Under the pieces are notes generated by a model. That model was not told the origin of the DNA. It worked only from the letters and a program-made list of their open reading frames with translations, and did not search any database. The position numbers were made by a program, and so were the translations under genes. A DNA stretch of 50,919 bases from Fragilaria crotonensis. Lineage: Eukaryota; Bacillariophyta; Fragilariophyceae; Fragilariales; Fragilariaceae. Location: assembly GCA_022925895.1 (NCBI GenBank), contig JAKSYS010000460.1, positions 1 through 50,919 of the forward strand, given 5' to 3'. Below are positions 39,601 through 50,102 of this stretch, in pieces; positions within the stretch are counted from its first letter, which is position 1; each line of letters begins with the position of its first letter.

Positions 39601-40923
39601 CCACCTGCGAGCCTTCTTGCTAATTGGTGATGTACTGCGACTTTCGTATGGAGGCTTTTGAGGTGGCGGAGGCCTCTCATAGTCGTATGCTCGAGGTGAC
39701 GACCACGGTGGTAAATCTGGCTGGTAACCACTGGAATGATAAGGCGGCGGGTAACCATAGCCCGGCGGGGGAACTCCGGGAGATGGACCACTGTAGTATC
39801 CTGCTGGAGGGTGGTTCTGTGTGTAGCCTGGGGGTGGAGAAGCCCTGTACCTGTAAATGTTTCGGTTGTACGAAGGAGACCCTCTCTCAGGAGGTCTCCT
39901 ATGCGCTTTCGGGTCTCTAGGAGGGGATCCAGTATCGAAGCTGCCAAGATCAAGGATGGGCGGACCAAAATAGTCATCGTTGGTCATCAAATCCAAATCA
40001 CCATGGCTGTATCCGGATGAGTCTAATTTCATGGTTTCACTTGAACGTCCTTGTTGCCCAGCTGCTCTGGAATCTCGATCCTGATAAATTGTGAGTTGCA
40101 GTCGAATTAGTGGTTTATCAATCAGAGTTGAGCAATCGTGCCAATGGCATCGAAGAGCATACAAAATCATCGCAAGTAGAAATGAAGGAGACATGGTGAA
40201 TACATGAGGTCCATAACGATTCGTGAGACGCGATGGTGAGTGGAATATAGGAGGAAGGCAATGGTGAGAACAATCATAGGATGCTAAGCAAACGAGATAG
40301 CAATCGGATTGGAGGCCAAAACTGACGCTCTGCGTAGAAATGCACCAGCGTCTCAATGTGAGCACAACGGTAACCACGACTGTTCCAGCTACGATGATGT
40401 GAATCCAACTGACTTGGTCATCATAGTTTTTATGGATTGCAGACGTGTCTTGACTCCGGCTCGATTTGTGACCAAAACATAGTCATGACAGTTTTGAGTC
40501 ACCTTCAACAATATAGAGAAGTAATTAGGTGCGCATGCCGCCCAAACCGTGTAAAGGACGCGCTAGGAAACGAGTCGCAGTGATCATACGCACCTGAGAA
40601 TAGGAATGGCCCGTATGGATTGGACTGGATCTAGGTTGCATTGATGCGGACGTTGATTCTCGACTTCTGCTCCATTGGCTGTTACGGGTCGGACTTAGAA
40701 TCTTCTTCGCAGTCGACGGTTTTTGTTTACTTCTTCTGGACGTCAAAGGTGACGGGGGCTGGAACGCACTATTCTTAACGTTCTCCTTGTCTAGTGATTC
40801 AGACCTTTCTGTCTTGCTTTCAGTCTGAGTCGCATCATTGGAGCACGCTGTTGCGTCGATGATCATGCCACTTGACAACGATGAAGATGGGGGTCGACTC
40901 TTACTCCTTGTGCGATGAGGCAT
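36674..40923 (-). CDS. CXC/CRC-domain protein (tesmin/TSO1/LIN54-type) with C-terminal F-box-like segment
   Basis: Five exons give one open frame of 1,167 residues: 40923..40594, 40080..39114, 39015..38171, 38097..37946, 37883..36674, with all phases consistent (0, 1, 0, 2). The 39113..39016 intron is less certain because a better GTGAG donor at 39105 is out of phase. The N-terminal half is disordered and Pro/Tyr/Ser-rich. The CRC domain has two Cys-rich units: CNCKKSKCLKLYCECF with CDGCNCNDCRNN, spacer NPNAFKPR, then CKCKRSECLKKYCE/CFQAG with CKCVDCLNY, the second unit split by an intron. The DNA-contact tyrosines (KLYCECF, KKYCECF) are present. LIN54-type CRC domains bind TTYGAA-like CHR elements of cell-cycle genes. 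After a Pro/Ser/Thr linker, the last 40 residues read as an F-box (LAVFSFLSNDEIYNAGLVCK, RLAMDEELWQF). Confidence 0.8.
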
Positions 40924-42312
40924 TTGCGAGCAGTTTTGAATTCGAGAAACGTGCCTGCAGCAAAAACTGCAAACTACGACGTCAAAAGACTCCCAATCAG
41001 AAGCAAAAGCAACTACGGAAGCAGAAGGTAGTTTCTGATCGTCGCCCCCTTCGTAACTGATCAGCAAACACACCTCTAAATCTGGATGTAGTGCAGCAAC
41101 TGGCCCCAGTAATCCCCCCTTAAAAATCTCTTGACAGCCTCAATAATGTTCCTGTCGTAATGTGGATATAATCTTCAACTCCCACGGCATCAACAACCTC
41201 GCGTAGGGTTTCTAGATGGCGCCTTTGTTGGAAATGTTGCACCAACGAGGAAACTCGGACTTCCATCAAGTTGGAACAGAGACTTTGGCGACGCAGAGGT
41301 AGCTTACTACGGAAAAAGTCGACGAATACGGCGGGAAAACATGGCGCGGATCCAATTGAGCCCTGTTTCCACAAGACTCCATGATATGTTTTTAATACAT
41401 TTCTGTAGCTTGATATCCGCCAACGGAGGGAATGCGATGAATTTGACAGATTTTGACCTCACCCACTCTTATTCCAAAGTAAGCAATTAAATTCAAATTT
41501 GTGGGATAGAGCTTAAATCCCGCTCTATGTTGGACATTGGCGGTACTTTTCGTAGGTTGATTTCTACTTAGTAACCGTTGGATCTTATTTTTGGCGAAGA
41601 ATGCTATGATTGTATTTAGATCTGTATAAGATAAGGAAAACATGTACATCGTAGGTCACGGTTCAAGGGCCATCGATCACGGACCACACAAGGGACGTCA
41701 TGAAATTTCGCGCACCCTACTCAAGAGGTGCAAAAAGGGAGGGAACAGGGCCGAACACACAACGCAACAGTGTAAGTAGAATTACTTGCACCATCAGGTA
41801 CTGTACATGAAGTACAGTCGCACGTTGCTGGTTGCGGGTAGAATTTCGTCTACTAGTAGTAGTAGTAACAGTAGTACCGTTCAACTTTTAGTCCGGTACT
41901 ACTACCAGTACCACAATTCCTAATTCCTTGTGACCTCACTGTACTCTTGTAATCGTTGCACTCAGTATGGTACTCCAGTACTTGTATTCCGTAATATATG
42001 TATGTCAGTATGTTAGCACCTTTATGTACGACAGTAGAAGAGATCGGTACCAGTGTACAAGTACCTGGTATGCCTGGTACTGTACTGTAGATTCCGAAAT
42101 TGATTTTGAATATGGCTCATAACCGCACCCCTTCACCAATCGAATTTCACTCTACGCAACACTTTCTGAGTCGAGAGTCTACTCTCTACTCTCTACTCTA
42201 CTAGAGAGAGGACAAGTAGAGTTGAGAGGCGAGAGGCGCGAGACCAAGACGAGGTGGCAAGTGACAAGACTCGGTTCATTCTTCACTAACTGAAATACCG
42301 AAGCAGCGAACC
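40924..42312. other. Intergenic, GTAC-rich, no clear gene
   Basis: Contains the promoters of the CXC gene (left) and RIO2 (right). An 84-codon minus ORF at 41120-41374 has no recognisable content. TAGTAG microsatellite and GTAC palindromes at 41790-42080; CTCTACT repeats at 42175-42205. Confidence 0.4.
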
Positions 42313-44016
42313 ATGAAGCTCGATCCCACAGTGTTGAGGAACATGAACCGCCAAGACTTTCGAGTTTTGGCGGCTGTTGAAACAGGCATGAAATCCCATG
42401 AGCTTGTACCGGCTCCTTTGATTGCGTCCATCGCCAATCTTCGTCACGGAGGGAGTGCTAAGGTTCTGTCAACCCTGTTGCGTGACAAGCTGCTATCCCA
42501 TGACAGAAGCTGTGGCTATGACGGATATCGCTTGACGACGTCGGGGTATGATATCATGGCACTGGAGAATCTGAAAGCCAGAGGAATAGTGGCTGCACTC
42601 GGTGATAAGATTGGAACAGGGAAGGAGTCGGATGTGTACCTGGCTGCGACTCCCGACGGCAAGCAGGTTGTTCTCAAGTTTCATCGATTGGGAAGAACGT
42701 CGTTCCGTGATGTTAAAAAGAAGCGAGACTACTTCAACGTTAATGCTGTATCCAAGAATAGGAAGGGAGTGGCTACTTTTCATCAACAACCAAACTCATG
42801 GTTGTTTTTGAGTCGAATTTCGGCCTTAAAGGAATATGCCTTTATGAAGGCCTTGCATGAAGTGGGCTATCCTACCCCTCAACCTGTGGGTCATAATCGT
42901 CACATTGTTGCAATGGGCTTAGTCCGTGGGGTTCCTCTCTACCAAGTCCACGTCAACCGCGTCTCCGCCGAACAAGCCGAATCCATCTTCCAGCAGAGCA
43001 CTGCGTTGGCATCTCGTCTCGGTGCCCACGGGCTGGTACATTGTGATCTGAACGAGTTCAACCTAATGGTTGACCTCAGCGGAATTCAAAATACAATCGC
43101 CGATGACAACGATGTGGCAGAACACTACGTTCGGCACTCGGGTATGTCAGTAGTGAGCCAGGGGGCACTCAGTGCACACGGACCGTTGCAAAAACATCAA
43201 TTTGACGGCACTGGCGAGATTGTCACTGAGGCACCTCCCGAACCAAAAGAGTTCTTGGAAAATGGCGAGCCCAAGCCCACTGTCACGCTGATTGATTTTC
43301 CGCAAATGGTTAGCACTCGTCATCCGAATGCGAAAGAATTGTATGACCGTGATTTGAATTGCTTGAAGCGATTTTTTGTCACGAAGCTTAAGTGTGTTCC
43401 CGAGCAGGGATGGGATGAATTGATCCCAAAATGGGAGGACGTGATAAAGTCACAGGACGGCGAAAGGATTGCTGCATTAGACGACGAATCCACGTGCGAG
43501 GGATCCAAACTACAGGTTCGACTTGACGAAGAACTCCAGGCTAGTGGATATTCAGAAAACGACTCCAATCGGGATATGGAACTTTATTACTACCACCGAG
43601 ATCCCGCCCGAGGTCTTTGCCAGATTAGAGATGTTGAAGAAGAAGATTCAGATCAAGATGATCGAGGTGACGAGGAGGGATCGGTCGAAGGAGGACACGA
43701 CGTCGCAGCTGAGATCCTCGAGTCTCAACCTTCAAGTTACCCTGGCCTCGGAACGGAAGTTCCTGACATTGATGACGACTCGATTGAGTCGGAGAAAGGG
43801 ATGGCCATACCAGTGTTCAATTTGCTGGATGACGAGCAAAGGTCAGTCTTTACATCTCAGACCCGTGCGATGGCGGAAGAGAAGGCCAGGGCTCGTGTTC
43901 GCATGCACTTAGAGGAGCGCAAGAAGAAGTCTAGTCGAAAGAGTGCATTTCAGTCACGCAACAACAACAAGACTTTCGTCAAGGGCAAGCGTGTGTACGA
44001 TGATTTGAAATTCTAA
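42313..44016 (+). CDS. RIOK2: RIO2 family atypical kinase/ATPase (40S ribosome maturation)
   Basis: Single exon, 567 residues. Residues 1-95 form the RIO2-specific winged helix (MKLDPTVLRNMNRQDFRVLA, GYRLTTSGYDIMAL). The kinase core has the flexible loop GTGKESDVY at 101-109, ATP-binding Lys122 in VVLKFHRLGRTSFR, catalytic loop HCDLNEFNLMV (Asp245, Asn250) and metal-binding Asp328 in LIDFPQMVSTRHPNA. The usual short segment between catalytic loop and metal-binding strand is about 60 residues longer here (about 258-320). The C-terminus is acidic, then basic (RKKKSSRKSAFQSRN). RIO2 binds pre-40S particles and its ATPase drives late cytoplasmic maturation of 18S rRNA. No frame break is seen. Confidence 0.92.
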   Translation: MKLDPTVLRNMNRQDFRVLAAVETGMKSHELVPAPLIASIANLRHGGSAKVLSTLLRDKLLSHDRSCGYDGYRLTTSGYDIMALENLKARGIVAALGDKIGTGKESDVYLAATPDGKQVVLKFHRLGRTSFRDVKKKRDYFNVNAVSKNRKGVATFHQQPNSWLFLSRISALKEYAFMKALHEVGYPTPQPVGHNRHIVAMGLVRGVPLYQVHVNRVSAEQAESIFQQSTALASRLGAHGLVHCDLNEFNLMVDLSGIQNTIADDNDVAEHYVRHSGMSVVSQGALSAHGPLQKHQFDGTGEIVTEAPPEPKEFLENGEPKPTVTLIDFPQMVSTRHPNAKELYDRDLNCLKRFFVTKLKCVPEQGWDELIPKWEDVIKSQDGERIAALDDESTCEGSKLQVRLDEELQASGYSENDSNRDMELYYYHRDPARGLCQIRDVEEEDSDQDDRGDEEGSVEGGHDVAAEILESQPSSYPGLGTEVPDIDDDSIESEKGMAIPVFNLLDDEQRSVFTSQTRAMAEEKARARVRMHLEERKKKSSRKSAFQSRNNNKTFVKGKRVYDDLKF

Positions 44017-45549
44017 GGTTCAGTTCTCTTTTCAGGGGCTTGCAATCGTTCCTTCATCCTCAAGGCTGAAGGCAGTGAATCGGAAGTATAAATAAACTTT
44101 GCATCGATCTACGGTACGCTGGAGCTCGTTGGAGCACACCTTATCAACGTCGATCGAAGTAAGTGTCAGTGAGATTGAGGATCCGATTATGAGTCTGAGG
44201 TGCTGAAAAGTGCGTTCGATACGGATGTTGCAGACATGATGTTGTGTTACTCCCTGCCGTTCGACAGCGTTATGAACCTTGGGATCGCAAATAGCTCAGC
44301 CGACATGTTAGAAGATCTGAAACTGTGGGAGGGCATTTGAGCTACGATGGAAACACCGCGTCAAGCATCCTTGGGCCAGACGGTTCCGGCCGTTTTTCCT
44401 GCCAGACTTTCCATCTACTGGAGTCTTGACAGGTACGCGCAGTCCAAGACAAGGTATGGACTACGTTTAGACTGTTGAACATCGAAGTAAAATCCTTATA
44501 AAAGAATCACTGTAATAAAAAAGCGAGCTCACCATTTGTTACGGCAAGAAAGTTACAGCTAGTGCCCTAAGCTTGTCTCGTGGTCAGCCGCAAAATCCGT
44601 GTTTACTCCTGGGAGGTCCGGTAAAATGACGTTTCTTCTCGTAGCTTCTACATGCAATTAATACCAAGCAGAGGTGCGTGGCCGGACCTTCCTGCAGTCG
44701 CTAGCCTCTAAGCCGCCCACGTGCATAGACAGAGGTGCGTCTCCAAACGCCCCCGCTGTCAATATGGCGCTTGAGCCTTGACAGGCTTATGCCATCGCAG
44801 CGAAGGCATGGACAACAACTCTTTCGTACGACGTCGCAGCAAATGCTTGTCAAAAGAAGCGCGGGAACAGGAACTTGTAGCCAGCTGTACACTAGGTACA
44901 GCATTGGCATTTTATCTTGCTACCAAGCCAGTCCTGCCCACACGACGCTCAAGTCTCGTCACTAAATATAATATGACCTCCCAGCAAAAGCACGGACAAC
45001 GACTATTCCGTTCAACATCGCAGCAAAGAGCATCGGCAAAAGGTTGTGTATGCAAGGTGCTTGTGAAGGAACCACAGGAATAACTAGACAGTTCTCCTTT
45101 TGTTACGGCAATGAAACTTCATCCAGTAACCATGCCTGTTCAACTACAGGGCGCTAGAGTCTTGCCAGGACTATGTGCCCAACGCGCAAAGTATTTGTAG
45201 CTAGTTTTTAAGGGGGTAATAATTGTAGACTATAAAAGTTATGAGACTGATCAACAACAAGTTGAGATCAGTCCCATCCCTGGTGGGATTGAACTGATCC
45301 TCTTGGATTACCTAGGAGACTCAGTGAGTCTCCAGGAGTTGTCAACCAGTTCTCATTTCTACTGGTTACTCACTTAATGTGTACGGTTGTACTGTTGTAC
45401 AGGGCCTGTGCTCTACTGTTGCACTGTACTATTGTATTACTAGCCTACCGGTATATCCAAGTACTATACATGGCCATTGTATTGTAGTATCATACTGGAT
45501 ACCAGGTACTAGTAATTTTAGTATACTGTGTGGCACTAGTGTCTATTTG
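44017..45549. other. Gene-poor stretch with LTR-like and repeated debris
   Basis: No credible gene. TGTTACGGCAA occurs twice (44538 and 45098). A segment with GCATGGACAACAACTCTTTC (about 44807) recurs in degenerate form near 44990 and again near 46855, and the word CTACCAAGCC(A/T)GTCCTG(C/T)CCACA near 44920 recurs near 46960. This suggests old tandem or retro-element copies. Confidence 0.4.
45098..45375 (+). repeat. Possible solo-LTR-like segment with TATA box and three hairpins
   Basis: It begins TGTTACGG and contains a TATAAAAG box (45231-45238). Three adjacent stem-loops follow: ACTGATCAAC with GTTGAGATCAGT (45246-45272), ATCCC/GGGAT (about 45276-45290) and GGAGACTC/GAGTCTCC (45315-45333). 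The layout resembles the promoter and R region of a Copia-type LTR, but no matching 3' end or target duplication was found. Confidence 0.3.
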
Positions 45550-45554
45550 ACATT

Positions 45555-45590
45555 TGTCTTTAATTAAAGATAATTCTTTAATTAAAGACA
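45555..45590. repeat. Left TTTAATTAAA palindrome pair
   Basis: 16-base arms (TGTCTTTAATTAAAGA and its reverse complement) with a TAAT spacer, flanked by direct ACATTTG copies and followed by GAGCC. Confidence 0.85.
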
Positions 45591-45609
45591 CATTTGAGCC
45601 TACCCCGAA

Positions 45610-46500
45610 ATGGGCCTTCCCTACACATTCATCGAAAGCCGTGATCACCATCGTGTTCAGCAGAGTCTTAAACCCCTTGGCACATATGGGTTTGCTTTAA
45701 CTCCCACCATAACAGGGGTAACATCACTGCAACGAAGGAGGGAGGCATGATTTTTTCTCGATTTTCCTCAGTTTTCACGACTCACAAAATTACGTAGAAT
45801 ATATACCAAAGCCAACGACAGATGGCCGTTTTATTACACATTTTGACCCCATGGTTAGAGCATGCTCATGTCATTTTCAACGGAAAGTGAAATTACCATT
45901 GTGTTCATTATCCTTTTTAACGTGGGGGCCATATGGGGTGTTTGGCTTAATTTCAAGAATTTGACGAGCAACTGCGACCGTAATAAGATGTCCAACAGGG
46001 GAAAAAACCGCTTAAAAGTCACGTAGAATTTGTACCATCCCTACGACAGTTTGCGTCACATATTGGCACTATGATTTGGTCATGTTCCTTTCACATTCGA
46101 CTGAAAGTGAGGACACCGTTGTATTCGGGATGTTTTAAATAGTGGGGCATATCAGGCGAGGTTTGTCTAATCTTCAATTTGTACAGTACGTGTCCAGCAG
46201 CATCGACTTGAAAAGACTCCAGCAGCAAAAACACCGTGCAAAACTCACGTAGAATGTATACCATGCACCAGCACAAATTGCTGATTCATGACACATGTTG
46301 ACCCTACGGTTATGTCATGCTCTTATCACATTCAATTGAAACCACGTTAACCTTCGTGTTCAGCATACATTGAAACGTGGAGGGGCATATGGAATGTTTG
46401 ACTTAGCTTTAAGTATTCAAGCAGCAGCATCGCATGGAAACAAGGAGCTCCAACGGTTTCTTTTTACAAAACTCACGTAGAAGACATACCGTAGTCCACG
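45610..46500. repeat. ~228-bp tandem repeat, about four diverged copies
   Basis: The anchor ACGTAGAA occurs at 45792, 46021, 46247 and 46475, spaced 229, 226 and 228 bases. Each unit also carries a CATTCAACTGAAAGTGA-like word, a (T/C)GTGTTCAG-like word and GGGGCATATGG. A partial unit precedes 45792. Copies are strongly diverged, so the array is old. No coding potential. Confidence 0.8.
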
Positions 46501-46742
46501 ACAGATTGCCAAGTGCCTGAGAGTGGCGAATTGCTGAATAAAAAATCAGATGTAAACATTGCCACCAACATATCTGCATGTCATGATGAAAAAAGAAGTG
46601 GATTGAAAGGTTCTCATTACGTGTATAGGTGTCTGTTTATTGTGTTCTTGATGTTTGCAATACACCATGGCCCATGTCGAATTTCTAGTTGCCCGTAGTA
46701 CTAATTCTACTGGAGCCGGTCTTGCAAACGTACGAAAAATGG

Positions 46743-46782
46743 TGTCTTTAATTAAAGATAAATCAGTCTTTAATTAAAGATA
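46743..46782. repeat. Right TTTAATTAAA palindrome pair
   Basis: TGTCTTTAATTAAAGATAAA, then another CTTTAATTAAAG, followed by GAGCC as at the left copy. It lies 1,188 bases from the left one. Confidence 0.85.
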
Positions 46783-47098
46783 GAGCCCTGGTAAATAGAC
46801 AACTAGGCTAAAGGTACATGCAGTGTACTGGCACTATGTCCTGCAAGCGAAATCATGGACAATGACTATGCTCTACGCTGCTCGACATGGAACCAAAAGC
46901 AAACGAGAGAGGCACAGTAACAGATAGGAAGTTCTAAATGTGTTGAAATTGCAGCTGGTTACCAAGCCTGTCCTGTCCACATGGTTTGTTGTTGTCGAAC
47001 AAGATGTCGCGCACTTCAATAAATACTTCATTCCTCGTCGTCAAGCAGGCGGTTTCTTCTTCTTGTCAAATTGCCTCTTCAACGCTAAATGCAGCTCC
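46783..47098. other. Intergenic, no gene seen
   Basis: Holds the third degenerate copy of the 44.8-kb repeat (near 46850-46985) and the 3' flank of the zinc-ribbon gene. Confidence 0.4.
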
Positions 47099-48641
47099 TC
47101 ATCTGCACCGCACGGGCGATGGTATAGTCGTGGTCGCTGCGGAAGGTTCATCGATTGGAGAAACCCCGTCGCACACTGTACAGTATAGAAGTTGGGCGGA
47201 CGAATCAACTTGAAGAACCGTTTGGCATCCAGGACATTGAACAAGATTGCTTTTCCCAGAGCGATGGCGGCTAGAGTGCTCCTGTTGTTGCGAACGAGTA
47301 GTTTCTTCGACCGTACAGCACGCACGACTTATCGTCATCGGGCTTTGACGTCTTTGACGACTTCGAGCCCCTCGGACGGAGTTGATGCGTTTCTATCCCG
47401 CGCGCCTTGAGTGACGCAGTATTCGACGCCGAAGGATTCTTTGTAGATGCAAATGCTGCTTGCTTGGAGGACGATAGTGCATCCGTACTTCGGGGGTTGG
47501 CATATGCCCTGCGCTGGAAACCATAAGCCTCGACGGGTGATCCTGATGGTTCCGGCAAACGCGATCCGTCCCAGGTGGCCATTTTCGATGAAGATCCGTT
47601 AGACCCTTCAGCTCTTCCATGGATTGAGGAACTTTCACAGCTAATTCGACTGCGTAGTCGCTCCTCTTCAATCTGCTTCATGATTCGATGTTGCTCTGCA
47701 ATCACAGCAGGGTCGGTGCAGTCGATACTATCAAGCTCTGCCCTGCTCGACGCGCTCGCCATTCGATGAGGGCTTGAATCTTGACACTCAGATGCACTTT
47801 TCTCACGGGATGATGCTGACGAGGAGGCGAGAGATTCTCGACAGAATTGGAGGTGCTGCGATGATGGCTGTGATGTTAAGGATGTAACAGCGTCATCTTC
47901 AGTTCTATCACCTTTGAAATTGACATCATGTGATGATTCTTTGGGTCCAGCTTTAGACGCCGGTCTCTGTTTACCTTGATCGTCGCGTATCTGTCTCATG
48001 ATAGTATGTTGTTGCAGGATAAGGTCTCTGCTTTCAGGTGTTTGAAGCATGATATCCCAGGACAACTCAACTATTTGTGATAGCCCGATGGACGAATCTT
48101 GATCATCTTCAATTCGCGTTTCCGGCGCGTATGGATTTGCGATGTCATCCTGCTGTTCGCTTCTACTGCGTCTGAGATGAAGCCCTGCGTACCCGTTGAG
48201 GATTGACTTGACGTTGCGGATGACGATGATACTGAGTTTGGCGATGTTTCGAAGCTCGTTCCAAGAGCGATTGACTCTGACTTTGATTGTGATTGCTTCG
48301 CGAATCGCTTCCTTTGAATTCTAACGCATTCGATTCCTTCCCTACCTTCGTCGATTCGTGTTCGCGGACCTTACCGCTTAACCATGGAAGCGGGGTGTCT
48401 TTTCCACATGTTCCGCCTTCTGTTTTATAGGATGTCATTTGATGGAACGATTTGATCGTTTGATGGCCCCACCAAAAAGTAATTTGAACTGAAGCCCGAC
48501 TCGGGCATGAGGAAACCTTTCAACACATTTTTGACTACCTGGTTCCACCCAGCGGGCAACAGTTTCACTTTTCTCATACGCTTCAGTCGTATGCACGAAC
48601 CTCTCGAGGATGTATGCCTTCCGTGTATCATAAATGTCCAT
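47099..48641 (-). CDS. Unknown protein with repeated QHxIMxQI motifs and a C-terminal zinc ribbon; frames broken
   Basis: A likely N-terminus is at 48641 (MDIYDTRKAYILERFVHTTE), then segments in changing frames. One, down to about 48165, is Ser-rich (SIALGTSFETSPNSVSSSSA). The longest open stretch, about 48150 to 47350, carries LILQQHTIMRQIRDDQ and VIAEQHRIMKQIEEE, the same short motif twice, with disordered Ser-rich links. The end (47338-47099) gives NLVQCPGCQTVLQVDSSAQL followed by LYCTVC, a CxxC...CxxC zinc ribbon resembling LSD1-type fingers. I do not recognise the family and assign no function. Frame changes fall near 48440, 48170 and 47345. Introns, sequence error or decay may explain them, so exact exon limits are open. 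Confidence 0.5.
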
Positions 48642-50102
48642 TTTGACAATACAGCGTATTTACTACCAGGTACAAGTACCAGGAATAATACACACTTCCT
48701 GCCTAAACAGGTATGATACTGTACCTTGATGTTTTCATCAAGTGTGAATCAGGACCAAATCGACCTTTGTGAATCTCTGAGGTCGGTTAAAGCGACATCA
48801 CATTTCCGGACCGCAAGACCCATCCCCATCCCCGATCCCCCGCACGCCGCGTCCCGTACTCGTATTAGAGGGGTTCTGCGGTGCTGCTCGCCAATGCAGG
48901 AACACAGGTATGTATAGACATTGAAGTGTGTCTGAGATGTCTTTATGACTTTCTCAACGATTGGAGGTGAGCGATTCCAGATGACATATCTTTTGCTGCG
49001 TTGCTTCGTTTTGTCATACCGGTAATCGGAGTATGTTTCCACTCGAGTCTTTGGGACATCCGGAAAATCCCGGCTTTTCCTTGTACTGGATACTCTAAAT
49101 AAGTACTCTGAGTATTTGAGGGCTACTGGAGAACATACTATATAAACTAATACAGGAAGCAGATGTGTTTCCGGAGGTCCTTGATTCTTGATTCCTGATT
49201 ACTTGGTACTCGTACAGTTGTAGATGGTACAAGTACAAGGTATGTACTCGTGAAGATTGATCTGAGCATCACATCCGGAATACCAGAAATCGTGGTCGAC
49301 AATACGTCACGATGCGCGACTGACTTAGATGGAAAACAGAATGCATCAGATCGTGGTTCCTCTCTCTCTACTAGCTAGTACTCGTAGTACAAGTAGAAAC
49401 TGTTGTTCGAAGGTCGAATGAAAGTGCATACAGCATACATTACCTAAAACACTGGAGTACTGTGGTTCTCAGTTATCAGTACGGAGTGCAGTACTAGCTA
49501 GTAGTACTACTCACTAATTAGGTATGCATACAAGTACTCGGAGTATGCATATGACATATGTAGAAATGTGATTCAAATATGTATGTCATACTCGGAGTAC
49601 TTGTACAATGTATGTTGTACTACCGTACCAGGTAGTACCCTGGTACTCTAGAGTTTCCACTACTTCGTCGATTCCCTTCATGCTCAAGTCACCTCACCAA
49701 GGCATCAAGCCATGGAGCTGTGGAGCCACTTCGACACATGACAATGATTGAATCAGGTATGCAATATGCAGGAAAATAACTTTGACTCTATCACCTTGAT
49801 AGAACTCTGGCACTTCCACGGAGTGTAAGGCGGAATCCCTTGCCGGAAATCCCAAAATAATCCGGTTATTGAACGTATAAGAATGGGAAGTCATCGCAAG
49901 CTGGTGTTATTGTTTATGGCATAATTGTTGGTCTCATATTAATTTCCCCATTTATGCTACATGAACCTTGACCGGGGCCTACTCAAATTGTACCCAATTT
50001 GAGAAAACGTTTTCATCTAGAATGTGTCCTTTGTCGCAAACTTAACACTGTGCTACCAATACGGCGACTGCACGTGAGCGTCGCATATCATTACAGACGT
50101 TT
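48642..50102. other. Intergenic, GTAC-rich, no gene seen
   Basis: Many GTAC palindromic words (48665-48690, 49205-49240, 49370-49640). A minus ORF at 49694-49894 has no recognisable content. The right end is the 3' flank of the CDF gene. Confidence 0.4.

Noticed and set aside
41120-41374. 84-codon minus ORF between the CXC and RIO2 genes
   Set aside because: Isolated, no family resemblance, no convincing splice sites.
45246-45333. tRNA gene or tRNA-derived SINE
   Set aside because: The hairpins do not form a cloverleaf and there is no T-loop GTTCGANTC or box A/box B pair at tRNA spacing.
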